The position numbers and the translations under genes are program-made. DNA of 64,000 bases from Bolinopsis microptera (taxonomy: Eukaryota > Ctenophora > Tentaculata > Lobata > Bolinopsidae): assembly GCF_026151205.1 (NCBI RefSeq), contig NC_087075.1:310001-374000 (forward strand), in the 5' to 3' direction. Positions 46,216-56,890 of the stretch are shown in pieces (position 1 is the stretch's first letter; each line of letters opens with the position of its first letter). A model generated the notes under the pieces. It was not told where the DNA came from and searched no databases. It saw only the letters and a list, made by a program, of their open reading frames with translations.

Positions 46216-47340
46216 ATTATTCGGAGAAGGATAGAATTGTATAGGAGACTCAAAAGGGACCAACAAATTCATAAATAAACTTTTAGATATGAAATATAGC
46301 TCCAACAAATTGCTTAATGGAGAAGATATCGAAGTGGCTGACAAATTCAAGAAGATAAAAACCATTTACTCTTATTTTGAAAATTAAATTAAAAATATTT
46401 TCTTGAAGAGCAAGGTACCAAAGACTCTACATCGAATCGGAATGCAAAGTGTAGACTTGATCAGTTTACAGAAGTCCCCTTATCAGAACTCAGAACTTTT
46501 ATTAAGAGCTTTCCTAATATATAATAGTTTTACTAATAATAAGTCAAGTCTATTTGATGTCATTCCAGTGTGCCTCTTTAAGAACTGCTTACCCGAGCTT
46601 CTGAGCTTCTCCAATCATCCAATACATTGTGAATGAATCATTAAGAGTCGGAATTCGGAAGGTTAGGCATGGACTCAAGAAACCAAAGGGTTTTGTGTCT
46701 ATACAATGGAAGTTGCGAAGAAATGGACAATATTAACATGACTAGTGGGGGCTGAATAGTGGCTAACGAAATAAAACGATATCGTGTGAAGAATCTCACA
46801 GCAAGGTGAAATAAAACAACTGGAATTGGACAATAGCAATAATACAATTACAACGGTTCAGTGCTTTATCAGTTACAATCAGTTGTAGTAGTATGTAGAC
46901 TCTGCAGTATTAAGCAATACTACTTTAACTCTAACGACTAGTGTTACACATTTATACTATGAGACAGAGTAGTGGAGTACTACTAACTCTAACGACTAGT
47001 GTTACACATTTATACTATAAGACAGAGTAGCAGAGTACTCACAATGACAATTAGAAACTCAGTTAACAGAGGCGTGAGCTATTTAGCACGTGACACCCCC
47101 CCCCCCCCCCCCCCTATTTAGCACTGCTACTCAAGTTCCTATATCTTTAGTTCTCACTATCCAAGTTTTACACTGTGATGTCATCAACAGAGCAACAATT
47201 AAAACAAAGCCCCCCCCCCCCCCTGGCCCCCAACAAACACCAAACCTCACATTCTGAGTTTAGCTCATCAAACACTAAACTTAAGTCGTCGAAACCGCAG
47301 ATATTCAAAAGAGCACCAGAGATGAAAACAGAGAGGTGAA
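46216..47340. other. No supported gene; small repeats
   Basis: 46290-46640 holds short frames reminiscent of decayed retroelement sequence but no clear motif. A ~60-bp unit (CTCTAACGACTAGTGTTACA...) is duplicated at 46925-47035. C runs occur near 47095-47115 and 47210-47223. Confidence 0.5.
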
Positions 47341-47344
47341 ACCA

Positions 47345-49282
47345 CATTAGTTGAAGATAAGACAGAGTATCACAAGCAGGGCAAATACTTGATAAGACAG
47401 AGTAGCACAAGCAGGGCAAATACTTGATAAGACAGAGTAGCACAAGCAGGGCAAATACTTGATAAGACAGAGTATCACAAGCAGGGCAAATACTTGATAA
47501 TACAGAGTAGCACAAGCAGGGCAAATACTTGATAAGACAGAGTATCACAAGCAGGGCAAATACTTGATAATACAGAGTAGCACAAGCAGGGCAAATACTT
47601 GATAAGACAGAGTAGCACAAGCAGGGCAAATACTTGATAATACAGAGTAGCACAAGCAGGGCAAATACTTGATAATACAGAGTAGCACAAGCAGGGCAAA
47701 TACTTGATAATACAGTGTAGCACAAGCAGGGCAAAAACTTGATAATACAGAGTAGCACAAGCAGGGCAAATACTTGATAAGACAGAGTAGCACAAGCAGG
47801 GCAAATACTTGATAATACAGAGTAGCACTAGCAGTGCAAATACTTGATAATACAGAGTAGCACAAGCAGGGCAAATACTTGATAATACAGAGTAGCACAA
47901 GCAGGGCAAATACTTGATAATACAGAGTAGCACAAGCAGGGCAAATACTTGATAAGACAGAGTAGCACAAGCAGGGCAAATACTTGATAAGACAGAGTAG
48001 CACAAGCAGGGCAAATACTTGATGATACAGAGTAGCACAAGCAGCGCAAATACTTGATAATACAGAGTAGCACAAGCAGGGAAAATACTTGATAATACAG
48101 AGTAGCACAAGCAGGGCAAATACTTGATAAGACAGAGTAGCACAAGCAGGGCAAATACTTGATAAGACAGAGTAGCACAAGCAGGGCAAATACTTGATAA
48201 GACAGAGTATCACAAGCAGGGCAAATACTTGATAATACAGAGTAGCACAAGCAGGGCAAATACTTGATAATACAGAGTAGCACAAGCAGGGCAAATACTT
48301 GATAAGACAGAGTAGCACAAGCAGGGCAAATACTTGATAAGACAGAGTAGCACAAGCAGGGCAAATACTTGATAAGACAGAGTAGCACAAGCAGGGCAAA
48401 TACTTGATAATACAGAGTAGCACAAGCAGGGCAAATACTTGATAAGACAGAGTAGCACAAGCAGGGCAAATACTTGATAATACAGAGTAGCACAAGCAGG
48501 GCAAATACTTGATAATACAGAGTAGCACAAGCAGGGCAAATACTTGATAAGACAGAGTAGCACAAGCAGGGCAAATACTTGATAAGACAGAGTAGCACAA
48601 GCAGGGCAAATACTTGATAAGACAGAGTAGCACAAGCAGGGCAAATACTTGATAATACAGAGTAGCACAAGCAGGGCAAATACTTGATAAGACAGAGTAG
48701 CACAAGCAGGGCAAATACTTGATAATACAGAGTAGCACAAGCAGGGCAAATACTTGATAAGACAGAGTAGCACAAGCAGGGCAAATACTTGATAAGACAG
48801 AGTAGCACAAGCAGGGCAAATACTTGATAAGACAGAGTAGCACAAGCAGGGCAAATACTTGATAAGACAGAGTAGCACAAGCAGGGCAAATACTTGATAA
48901 GACAGAGTAGCACAAGCAGGGCAAATACTTGATAAGACAGAGTAGCACAAGCAGGGCAAATACTTGATAAGACAGAGTATCACAAGCAGGGCAAATACTT
49001 GATAAGACAGAGTAGCACAAGCAGGGCAAATACTTGATAAGACAGAGTAGCACAAGCAGGGCAAATACTTGATAAGACAGAGTAGCACAAGCAGGGCAAA
49101 TACTTGATAAGACAGAGTAGCACAAGCAGGGCAAATACTTGATAAGACAGAGTAGCACAAGCAGGGCAAATACTTGATAAGACAGAGTATCACAAGCAGG
49201 GCAAATACTTGATAAGACAGAGTAGCACAAGCAGGGCAAATACTTGATAAGACAGAGTAGCACAAGCAGGGCAAATACTTGA
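47345..49282. repeat. 35-bp minisatellite
   Basis: About 55 copies of a unit containing GATAAGACAGAGTAGCACAA and GCAGGGCAAATACTT. A G/T dimorphism (GATAAG/GATAAT) and GTAGCAC/GTATCAC variants are distributed in patches; the right half is nearly all G. No stop occurs in any minus frame of the unit, so frames of up to 582 codons are artefacts of composition. Confidence 0.95.
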
Positions 49283-49960
49283 AAATACAGCAATCAAGTG
49301 AAGTGTGCTGTTGAAAAGTTGTCAGGTATATTATCCAATATCTGTCAGGTATATTATCCAAATTCCTTTGAGCTATTGAACAGGTACTACGTGAGTAACT
49401 TGACGTAGAGCTATGTGTACATGAGATACCACGCCAAATACTGTACTGATAAATTAGTTGGAACTCAATTTGTCTGCACGATCTAACTCAGTTTACTGTA
49501 AACCAGATAAGAACTTAATAGAATTAAATAATTATAACAATTAATTAATGGGAATTAATCAATTAGTTAGAGCTACATTATATATATATAATATATATAA
49601 ACAAAAGCTCTAAGAAACAGATAGTAAACGAAAGTAAACATTTCTGTCCCCTAATCTTTCTGAAACAAAAGTCATGCAATTTGCATACTTCTCCATTAAC
49701 ACTATTCTGAGCAATTAACGTTAAATAGTTCAAATCACATAAATTATTCAACGATAATTTTCGAACACTAAGGTCTTGTAGAATCAGCGAGAAAAGGTTT
49801 GACTGCGGTCTTCCACGCCGCCCTGGGGGGAGGGGGGGGCCATATTAAAGTATATTAAAATGTAGGATTTTTCCCGATTTTGACCCGGGGATATACTTTA
49901 ATATACTTTAATATACCTACAATATACTTTAATATATCCCTATCTCTAATTAATTAGAGC
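49283..49960. other. No gene seen
   Basis: AT-rich. A short ATATTAAAGTATATTAAAAT palindrome cluster lies at 49842-49935. Confidence 0.5.
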
Positions 49961-50150
49961 TACATATATGACTAATTAATTAGAGCTACATATATGAGTA
50001 ATTAATTAGAGCTACATATATGAGTAATTAATTAGAGCTACATATATGAGTAATTAATTAGAGCTACATATATGACTAATTAATTAGAGCTACATATATG
50101 AGTAATTAATTAGAGCTACATATATATGAGTAATTAATTAGAGCTACATT
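49950..50150. repeat. 26-bp minisatellite
   Basis: Eight copies of a unit with TAATTAATTAGAGCTACATA, alternating TATGACT and TATGAGT. Confidence 0.9.
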
Positions 50151-50879
50151 TTTGACTCATTACACTGGCTATGAGAGTTAAAGCTGGGGAGGCAGTGGTA
50201 AAGTGTCACATCAACTAACTAAGTTACAGTATGATACAATGTATAAGACCCGTTAAAACTAATATATTTTACTAAAACAAATAAGACATCATTACATGTG
50301 AACTAATGAACGAATTGATATATACATGAAATATATATGCATGAAATATAAGGACAATTAGTAGCTTAGTAGTGAAGATAAAGGAAAGAAGCGACTGCAG
50401 CACTAGTCCACTCAAGCACTGCTGTCTGCACGATATAATACATTGAATAGTGTGCATACTGGCGATACTGCATACATGATAGAAATTCACATTGTGAAAT
50501 TCTGAGGGTTTCTGAGAACGAGGCACCGACTAAATATTATTTTTGGAACAAACATTATCGTTTCTCTTTGTAAAAAGTTAAGATTCACGGTGTCAAAATG
50601 TAAGAAGCAAAAGCTGGGTAAAACTAATTGTCCACCATGTACACATGTACGACAAATCAAGTAAAACATAAAATTAACTATCTGTGTGAAGAGTGGTGAT
50701 TCTAGAATCGTATCCTGTTACTTTCTTCATTACATATGTTATTATATCTACCTGTTATTTATATAATGTTTTAAATAACACATCAGAGTAAACATAACAG
50801 CTATCCCCTGAAATGGTTATTCCTCATGTTGCATATCACTATAGCAACAAGTGTGTCAATATTATAGCACCAAAGTGTA
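50151..50879. other. No gene seen
   Basis: AT-rich unique sequence; short frames have no recognised domain. Confidence 0.5.
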
Positions 50880-51023
50880 TAATAACCTCACCTGGTCTTG
50901 CGGGGTGGTTGTGTATAACCTCACCTGGTCTTGCGGGGTGGTTGTGTATAACCTCACCTGGTCTTGCGGGGTGGTTGTGTATAACCTCACCTGGTCTTGC
51001 GGGGTGGTTGTGTATAACCTCAC
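50880..51023. repeat. 33-bp array spanning a candidate exon donor
   Basis: Just over four copies. On the minus strand each holds CCACCCCGCAAGACCAG followed by GTGAGG, a consensus donor with the last ~18 bases of the candidate exon at 51024-51137. Confidence 0.85.
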
Positions 51024-51137
51024 CTGGTCTTGCGGGGTGGGTGGTTGCGCTGCTCGCAGTGATTTGGGAACAGTGGGTGGAGGTTCTGAGGCCTCGCCAT
51101 TGTCATTATCCGGACCTATCTTTGGGAAGTTGGGCAT
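51024..51137 (-). CDS. Candidate proline-rich 5' exon, unknown gene
   Basis: ATG at 51137 followed by 38 codons in phase 0 to a consensus CAG/GTGAGG donor. The peptide starts MPNFPKIGPDNDNGEASE and ends in an SLRAAQPPTPQDQ tail. Higher GC than its surroundings. No family recognised; it might be an upstream exon of AHCYL, whose N-termini vary, or another gene. The same donor-spanning array seen in AHCYL supports it being a real exon border. Confidence 0.4.
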
Positions 51138-51324
51138 GTTTTCTGGAGGATGTCTTCTTCTTTAGGTTAGAGTTAGAGTACTGCTTCAGCCATTTCCTTA
51201 GATAGTAAAGTTTTAAAAACTGCATGCTCCGTAATTTTCTAATTGTACGTATTAATTATTATGAAGGTTAATTGGAGAATTCGGTTTTTTTGAGTATCAG
51301 TATTTTTTATTTATATCATACATA

Positions 51325-51562
51325 ACGCCGGCATGCACAGGGATTATATTTCAACTTTTCCCGTGACACGCGGGAAAAGTTGAAAATAATTTCGAGTGCT
51401 TTAGCACGAGGGGTTATTTTAATATAACCTTGAGCGTGCCGGCGTGTTATAAACTCCTCCGGGATGCTGCTAAGTGCTAGGGCTAATTCGTTTTTATATT
51501 TACCTTTAATTTTAGCTAAATGAGATCAGTATGGAAAATACAAAATGGAATTGGGGCGTATA
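51325..51562. mobile_element. Interspersed repeat, copy 2 (inverted)
   Basis: Reverse-oriented partner of 44745-45000, with a strong hairpin formed by CAACTTTTCCCGTG and CGCGGGAAAAGTTG. Ends in AGTATGGAAAATAC then AAAATGGAATT. Confidence 0.75.
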
Positions 51563-51573
51563 TTAGGGTGGGC

Positions 51574-51712
51574 GACAATTGACCCCCCGACAATTGACCC
51601 CCCGACAATTGACCCCCCGACAATTGACCCCCCGACAATTGACCCCCCGACAATTAAACCCCCGACAATTGATCCCCCGACAATTGACCCCCCGACAATT
51701 GACCCCCCGAAA
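51574..51712. repeat. 15-bp minisatellite
   Basis: Nine copies of CGACAATTGACCCCC with minor variants. Confidence 0.95.
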
Positions 51713-51731
51713 ATATAATTTAATACAATTA

Positions 51732-52002
51732 ACCCTGACCCTGACCCTGACCCTGACCCTGACCCTGACCCTGACCCTGACCCTGACCCTGACCCTGACC
51801 CTGACCCTGACCCTGACCCTGACCCTGACCCTGACCCTGACCCTGACCCTGACCCTGACCCTGACCCTGACCCTGACCCTGACCCTGACCCTGACCCTGA
51901 CCCTGACCCTGACCCTGACCCTGACCCTGACCCTGACCCTGACCCTGACCCTGACCCTGACCCTGACCCTGACCCTGACCCTGACCCTGACCCTGACCCT
52001 GA
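51732..52002. repeat. (CCCTGA)n hexamer array
   Basis: About 45 uninterrupted perfect copies; the other strand reads (TCAGGG)n, a one-base variant of the animal telomere repeat TTAGGG. Bordered by the direct repeat GAATTGGGGCGTATATTA at 51548-51565 and 52001-52018. Confidence 0.97.
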
Positions 52003-52018
52003 ATTGGGGCGTATATTA

Positions 52019-52495
52019 TATTACTAGATGAATAAAACGGATGATGATTAATCACTCTACACTCGACCGTCACGTGACTTTTTTAACCCGTTCTCTAGCT
52101 GGCCCTGAATGACTATTCGAAACTCGTACCCCCCAATCTGAGCAATGATTTAGCACGCTCGGAATAAAACTAAGGTACTACGACCGTTGAAATCGGCTCT
52201 ATTTTTAAATGGTTCCTCAATCCGAACGTTAAATGAATAAGGTGCGTCTAGTTAAGCCTGGTAAGCGAAAAAAGAGTCGATAAAGTTCATTCATAAAGAC
52301 TTACTGCCGAATAGCAATGTTTCCATTTAAGAAAGAAGATTTAATTCCATATCAGACACCAATAATAACAACTTTATTCAATAAAACATAACCAAAACCG
52401 AACAAATTACAGAAAATAATTCAAAAAATTGGCATTCGAGTTCAGATTAAAATGACAAATAAAATTAAGGATCATGATCATGACTTTATCCTACA
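52019..52495. other. Region 3' of TSR2
   Basis: No gene. On the minus strand AATAAA near 52376-52381 could serve as the TSR2 polyadenylation signal. Confidence 0.5.
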
Positions 52496-53029
52496 CTATC
52501 TCTTTCTTCGAGACTGCACTAATTGAAAACCGTCCTCATCAATGATAGGTTCTTGTTTTTGTTTAACAGAATCATGTGATTCAGTGCTTTGTTCTTGAAT
52601 AGACGTTTCACAGATCATTTCTGACAAGGCTGCTCCTTCTTCCACTTCAACTGTCCTATCCTCGCCCATCACCGATTTCTTCAAGGCTTCCGAGACCGAG
52701 GGAAAATGTTTCGTTGTAACTTGGTTTAATGTTTCAGTTTGAAGTTCATTAAGACTAGTCACAATAGCCTTAGCAAGGTCTTTAAAAGAACCGTCCTCGT
52801 CGAGAAAATTGAAATCGTGATAAGCTGAGGATTCTAGAAGTTCTTCAATATCAAGTTGATCAGATCCCTGCAAACAAAGATCCTTCAAATCTTCTGTTAA
52901 TGCTGAAAACTTTTCCTCAGAATTACCCTCTACAAAACCATGTTGAATTGCAAGTCTCAGAGACGTCCAGCTCTCCAAAGCACTTTTGACGATCAAATCT
53001 ACGTGGACAGGATCGTGTTTAATGCTCAT
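52496..53029 (-). CDS. TSR2: Pre-rRNA-processing protein TSR2 homologue
   Basis: A 177-codon uninterrupted frame. TSR2 is a small acidic chaperone that escorts ribosomal protein eS26 to the nascent 40S subunit. The N-terminal half has the family pattern: SALESWTSLRLAIQHGF, then the acidic ELLESSAYHDFNFLDEDGSF with the conserved E-D-G-S, and a SLNEL helix. The C-terminus is a long acidic, disordered stretch ending DEDGFQLVQSRRKR, like the family's DEDGWxxVxxRR. Length is normal (about 170-200). No intron in the coding part, but a consensus acceptor (CTACCTCAG) lies 5 bases upstream of the ATG, so a 5' untranslated intron or leader trans-splicing is possible. Confidence 0.88.
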   Translation of the reverse strand: MSIKHDPVHVDLIVKSALESWTSLRLAIQHGFVEGNSEEKFSALTEDLKDLCLQGSDQLDIEELLESSAYHDFNFLDEDGSFKDLAKAIVTSLNELQTETLNQVTTKHFPSVSEALKKSVMGEDRTVEVEEGAALSEMICETSIQEQSTESHDSVKQKQEPIIDEDGFQLVQSRRKR

Positions 53030-53890
53030 TGGACCCTGAGGTAGGTAAAAAAGTCAGTCTCAACTACAGTTATTCACGATTTAGAATTAGCGGTTGAGAT
53101 CTCTGATAATACAACATGCCCACTCCTACAAGGGCTGGGGTGGGGCCACCCGGAAAAATTTGAACCCCAGAAGTCCCCATGGTCGCCTGGTGACTGGACT
53201 GTGTTTATGACTGCAGTCTGTACGGGGGGGGGGGGGGGGGATCATTATGGTCAGAATCGTACGTGACGTGACGTTGGGTGGGTGGGTCATATTTTCTTCC
53301 AAAACGCAGTTAGTACTTGTGTACTAAGTGGTGGGTCTGCTGCTCATTTCCCAGAAAAACAGTTAGTACATGGTACTAAAGGGGATGTCCAATCCCAAAA
53401 AAACCCATTTTACCTCAAATTTCAATCTTGGGAATAGGCTTTTGAGGTTTTTTTGAAAAAAATTTTGTTGTAACTTTTTATCTAATTCGACTACATTGAA
53501 AACAAAACCCCTACTTTTTGAATTTTTAAAATCTAATCTGAGAATGAAGTATAAAGAAATCTTTAATAAGCACTGTATAGTTTAAGATATTTATAGCTTA
53601 TTATAACCATTGATACAAAGGCCATAATCTTTCGCCAGCTCTCTAATATCCACCATGAAGCTGCATTTTATATCCTTGAACTACACAATATAAACTAAAG
53701 CATGTTTTAGTGTAGACTTTTTGTCACAACAATACCCTTTTTTTCCCAGAAAAAAAATCAAACAATATACACACAATATAGCATTGACCCTATATAAAAA
53801 TTCAATATGAAATTCAATAAAAAATCTTAGTAAATTTTATAAAAACCCTTTAAGTAGTAGAAGTAGCCAGTTCAATTTGTTGGCTCTAAA
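53030..53890. other. Intergenic and probable 3' part of the RT element
   Basis: A 16-base G run at 53225. Tandem CAAAACGCAGTTAGTACTTG-like / CAGAAAAACAGTTAGTACAT segments occur near 53295-53370. From ~53400 on, probably the 3' untranslated part of the minus-strand RT element. No gene. Confidence 0.45.
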
Positions 53891-53891
53891 T

Positions 53892-55152
53892 TTATATATC
53901 TAGTTCTGATATTTTAACAGCGCTACCACTTTTTATCCCTCTTTCTCCTCTAAGAGCTATAATTGTTGTTCTCAATAAGTCAAATCTTATTCTTTTCCTG
54001 ATAAATGTCATTGCCTCACTGTATCTTTGTCCTGATTTTCTAGACATTCTATCAGCTAACTTTTTGAAAAAAGTATTTACTTCTCTTCCCATTCCACCTG
54101 TTGTTGATAGGACTATTGGTGTAAATGTTCCATGTTCTACTTCAACAATCCTTTTGTTGTACATGTTTTTCTTCTGTCTCTCATGGCTAGTGTACATACT
54201 CATTGGAGATCCAAGAGCCTTATTGGAAGGAGCTTGAGCATGAAATACTCTTACATCTAAAAATGCCCTTTCCAATGGGTTCCATATACTCCTAGCACTA
54301 ACATCTAACCTAGCACCATCTGCTTTGTTGGCCCCTGCAGGAAGTTCTCTCCCATTGACAGGGATAAGGAGAGGTTCAGTGGTAACGTCTTTACAGCCAG
54401 CAGTTTCTAAGAGCTCTGCTAACACATGTCTCAATGAATTGTGGCGAAGAGATACATACCCACCCCTTTTGCATATTAATGAGTGGTTTATTGAGTTGTC
54501 ACTTCCACATACACATTTTCTTGCAGCATCTTTTATTCCAAAGTTGTACCTAAGGGCTAGGGCGTCATTGAATTCTTGCTTGTTGAGACAGAATCCAAAT
54601 GATTTGAGCGGGAGTGATGACAGCCAGGAACTTGCCCCTTTCTCTGATGTAAGATCTAATTGCAATTTTTGGGTTTCATTCAGGTCTTTTTTAACCTCAT
54701 CTTTTCTCTCCTTGAAAAACTCAATCCTTGATTTTCTGATTTGGGCATTGATCTCTACAAGTTTTTCCTGATCATCATAAAAATCTGGGTGTTGATTGTA
54801 TATTGCTTCTGTAAGATCTGATGTTACTTGGCAGGAATACTTGTACTCTAGGTCGGACATCAAACTTAGGTCATACATACCTAGACCTCCTTCTTTGACT
54901 GGTAATGCAAAGAGTTTTCTGCTGGTTTGGTCGGTTCCAAAAGACCTATCCAATATTGCTGGTATAGAGGATTCTTGAATTTTGTATTCTAGTCTCCTAA
55001 GGTATTGACTGATGCCAGGTGTTGTTCGACATACATAATTCCATCTTTTAGATAACCCATAGTTGAATGCAGAATACGCTGCTTGAGTCTCCCTTTTAGC
55101 AGTGTCTGCCAGATCTTCAATATCGTTGATCCATTCATCAACTTTTCTATCT
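53892..55152 (-). CDS. RT element C-terminal part with endonuclease-like region
   Basis: An open frame of about 420 codons from the breakpoint at 55152 to the stop at 53892. It opens with KVDEWINDIEDLADTAKRET and AYSAFNYGL, a helical region that follows the RT palm in this element type, then LFALPVKEGGLGMYDLSL, a Cys-rich ARKCVCGSDNSINHSLIC putative zinc site, and ARLDVSARSIWNPLERAFLD with the following VRVFH, which resembles a PD-(D/E)xK nuclease core. It ends with EVEHGTFTPIVLSTTGG and FDLLRTTIIALRG, both typical of the family in invertebrate genomes. Its upstream half is at 62537-62820, separated by a later insertion. Confidence 0.72.
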
Positions 55153-56890
55153 GGACACGTTCATTTGAGTTTGAGGATATTGGTAAACAAAAATGATAGC
55201 GTTTTCGACGATAGTGGCTTAATTTTGACATCTATCAACCTAGCACGTTCAGAAGTTCTGAACATTAGCCACGTAACCCATACTCCCATATGCACTGCTC
55301 AGAAAGAAAATCTATTGTTGTTAGGCATTATAATGGTTCAAATGTCACATTTTGTGTGACTTGGTTAACTGCAGTTGTCTAAATATCATTCCTTGGTCTG
55401 AAATATAGTAGATTAGGTCAATCTAACAATTATGATACAACATTGGTTAAAGGGCACGGATCGAACGGTTACAAGGCAATATTTGGGTAACTTTGTCACA
55501 CTCAGAATACCATAGGTCTCTATTCTACTGTGAGGTGTCCTCAAAAACCTTTTAACTCATTATTTGATGGTTGATCTACCAATCATAGCCCTAAAATATG
55601 TTGTTTCGAATAGTTAGCTAATACAGGTACTTGGTTATTGGGAAATGAGGTTAATTCTGTCACAATATATGGAATTTTAAATTTTGGGCGAATTATTTAT
55701 ATCTGATTTTGGTTTGAAAGGCGGGAAAACTTTACATGATGACAATGTAGTTGATGCAAGTTAAGATCAGTTGATGTTTACATTGTCACAAAAAATGATA
55801 CGAAATCGTAAATAGGTTAAAAATAATGATTATAGAATGAAATAGTCTCTTATAATAACTCTTATAATAACTGATGTGACAAAGTAAACATGTCTTGCCC
55901 CTATTTTGAAGATCTATATATTCTATGACTCTATTAGAATTCAACATTCTTTCAGAAAGAAATCGGTTACAGAATATTGTCCAGAACATCAGAGCTCAAG
56001 TTTAACAATTTTAGATTAATTTGTCAAAGACACTGAAAATGTGACAAAATTAACTTTCCCTGCCCCAACAATAATAATAATAATAAATTAATGTTATTTT
56101 TATACAGCACCAAAAGGTTAAATAATTTAAATTTAACCCTTATGCTCAGCTGTAAATGATACTTAAGTTAACGAGAGTGTGCATCTTTGCCTTAGGTGAA
56201 ACAAGAAACTGTTCAGAAAACAGACGTTAAAAACTGTTAATAAAATCGTGACTAAATAAGGCAGATGCACCTAACAAGCAGGCTTAGCAGGTTTTCTAAC
56301 ATAGGACTTGAGGAAAGGATGATGACTGCAAGAAATCACATTATGAAACTCATCAGCCTATCAAATGTAAAAATCAGGATAATAAAAATGAAATTCCCTA
56401 AAATATTAAAAATTCTATAAAAATTCTATAGAAATTCTATAGACTCCAAATATACAAACAATCTGAATACTCCAATATACAATAAAAATTGATTGAAAGA
56501 GATTACTGCAGAACAGTAACTGACGATAAAAATTATATCTGAAGATCCAATACAGTCATACCAAACAATCTGGGCAACATAAAAGTAGAGACGGTGAAAT
56601 AAAGAGAGGAAAAAAATGCTCTAGTACTTGAGACAAAATACAAAGAATAAGGTAGCTTTCTCCCGGGTGCCAACCCAAAAAATGTTGGTGTCCCAGGATA
56701 GAGCCTCCTCTTCTGACCTACAATACAATTTTGTTGGCAGACACAATGAAACGCAAAAAAGATTATTATCTTAAATGTTGCCCAAAAATCCTTGAAAATT
56801 AAAAGCCTAAAATAATTTAATTTAAAGCGTAAAAATGACCTGCTATAGATGTAAATTGTTTTTTAAAACCTTCTATAATGGATAAGTTAC

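Noticed and set aside
47230-47345. Minus-strand exon-like stretch ICGFDDLSLVFDELNSECE with a GAG/GTTTGG donor
   Set aside because: No usable acceptor AG was found in frame and no homology; it runs straight into the 35-bp array.
47168-49361. Long hydrophobic minus-strand frames (up to 582 codons)
   Set aside because: The 35-bp unit lacks stops in three frames, so length is automatic; no start context, domain or exon support.
51579-52073. LTLTLT and GQGQGQ frames
   Set aside because: Pure translation of the (CCCTGA)n array.
54325-54771. 148-codon plus frame
   Set aside because: Antisense shadow of the RT element C-terminal frame.
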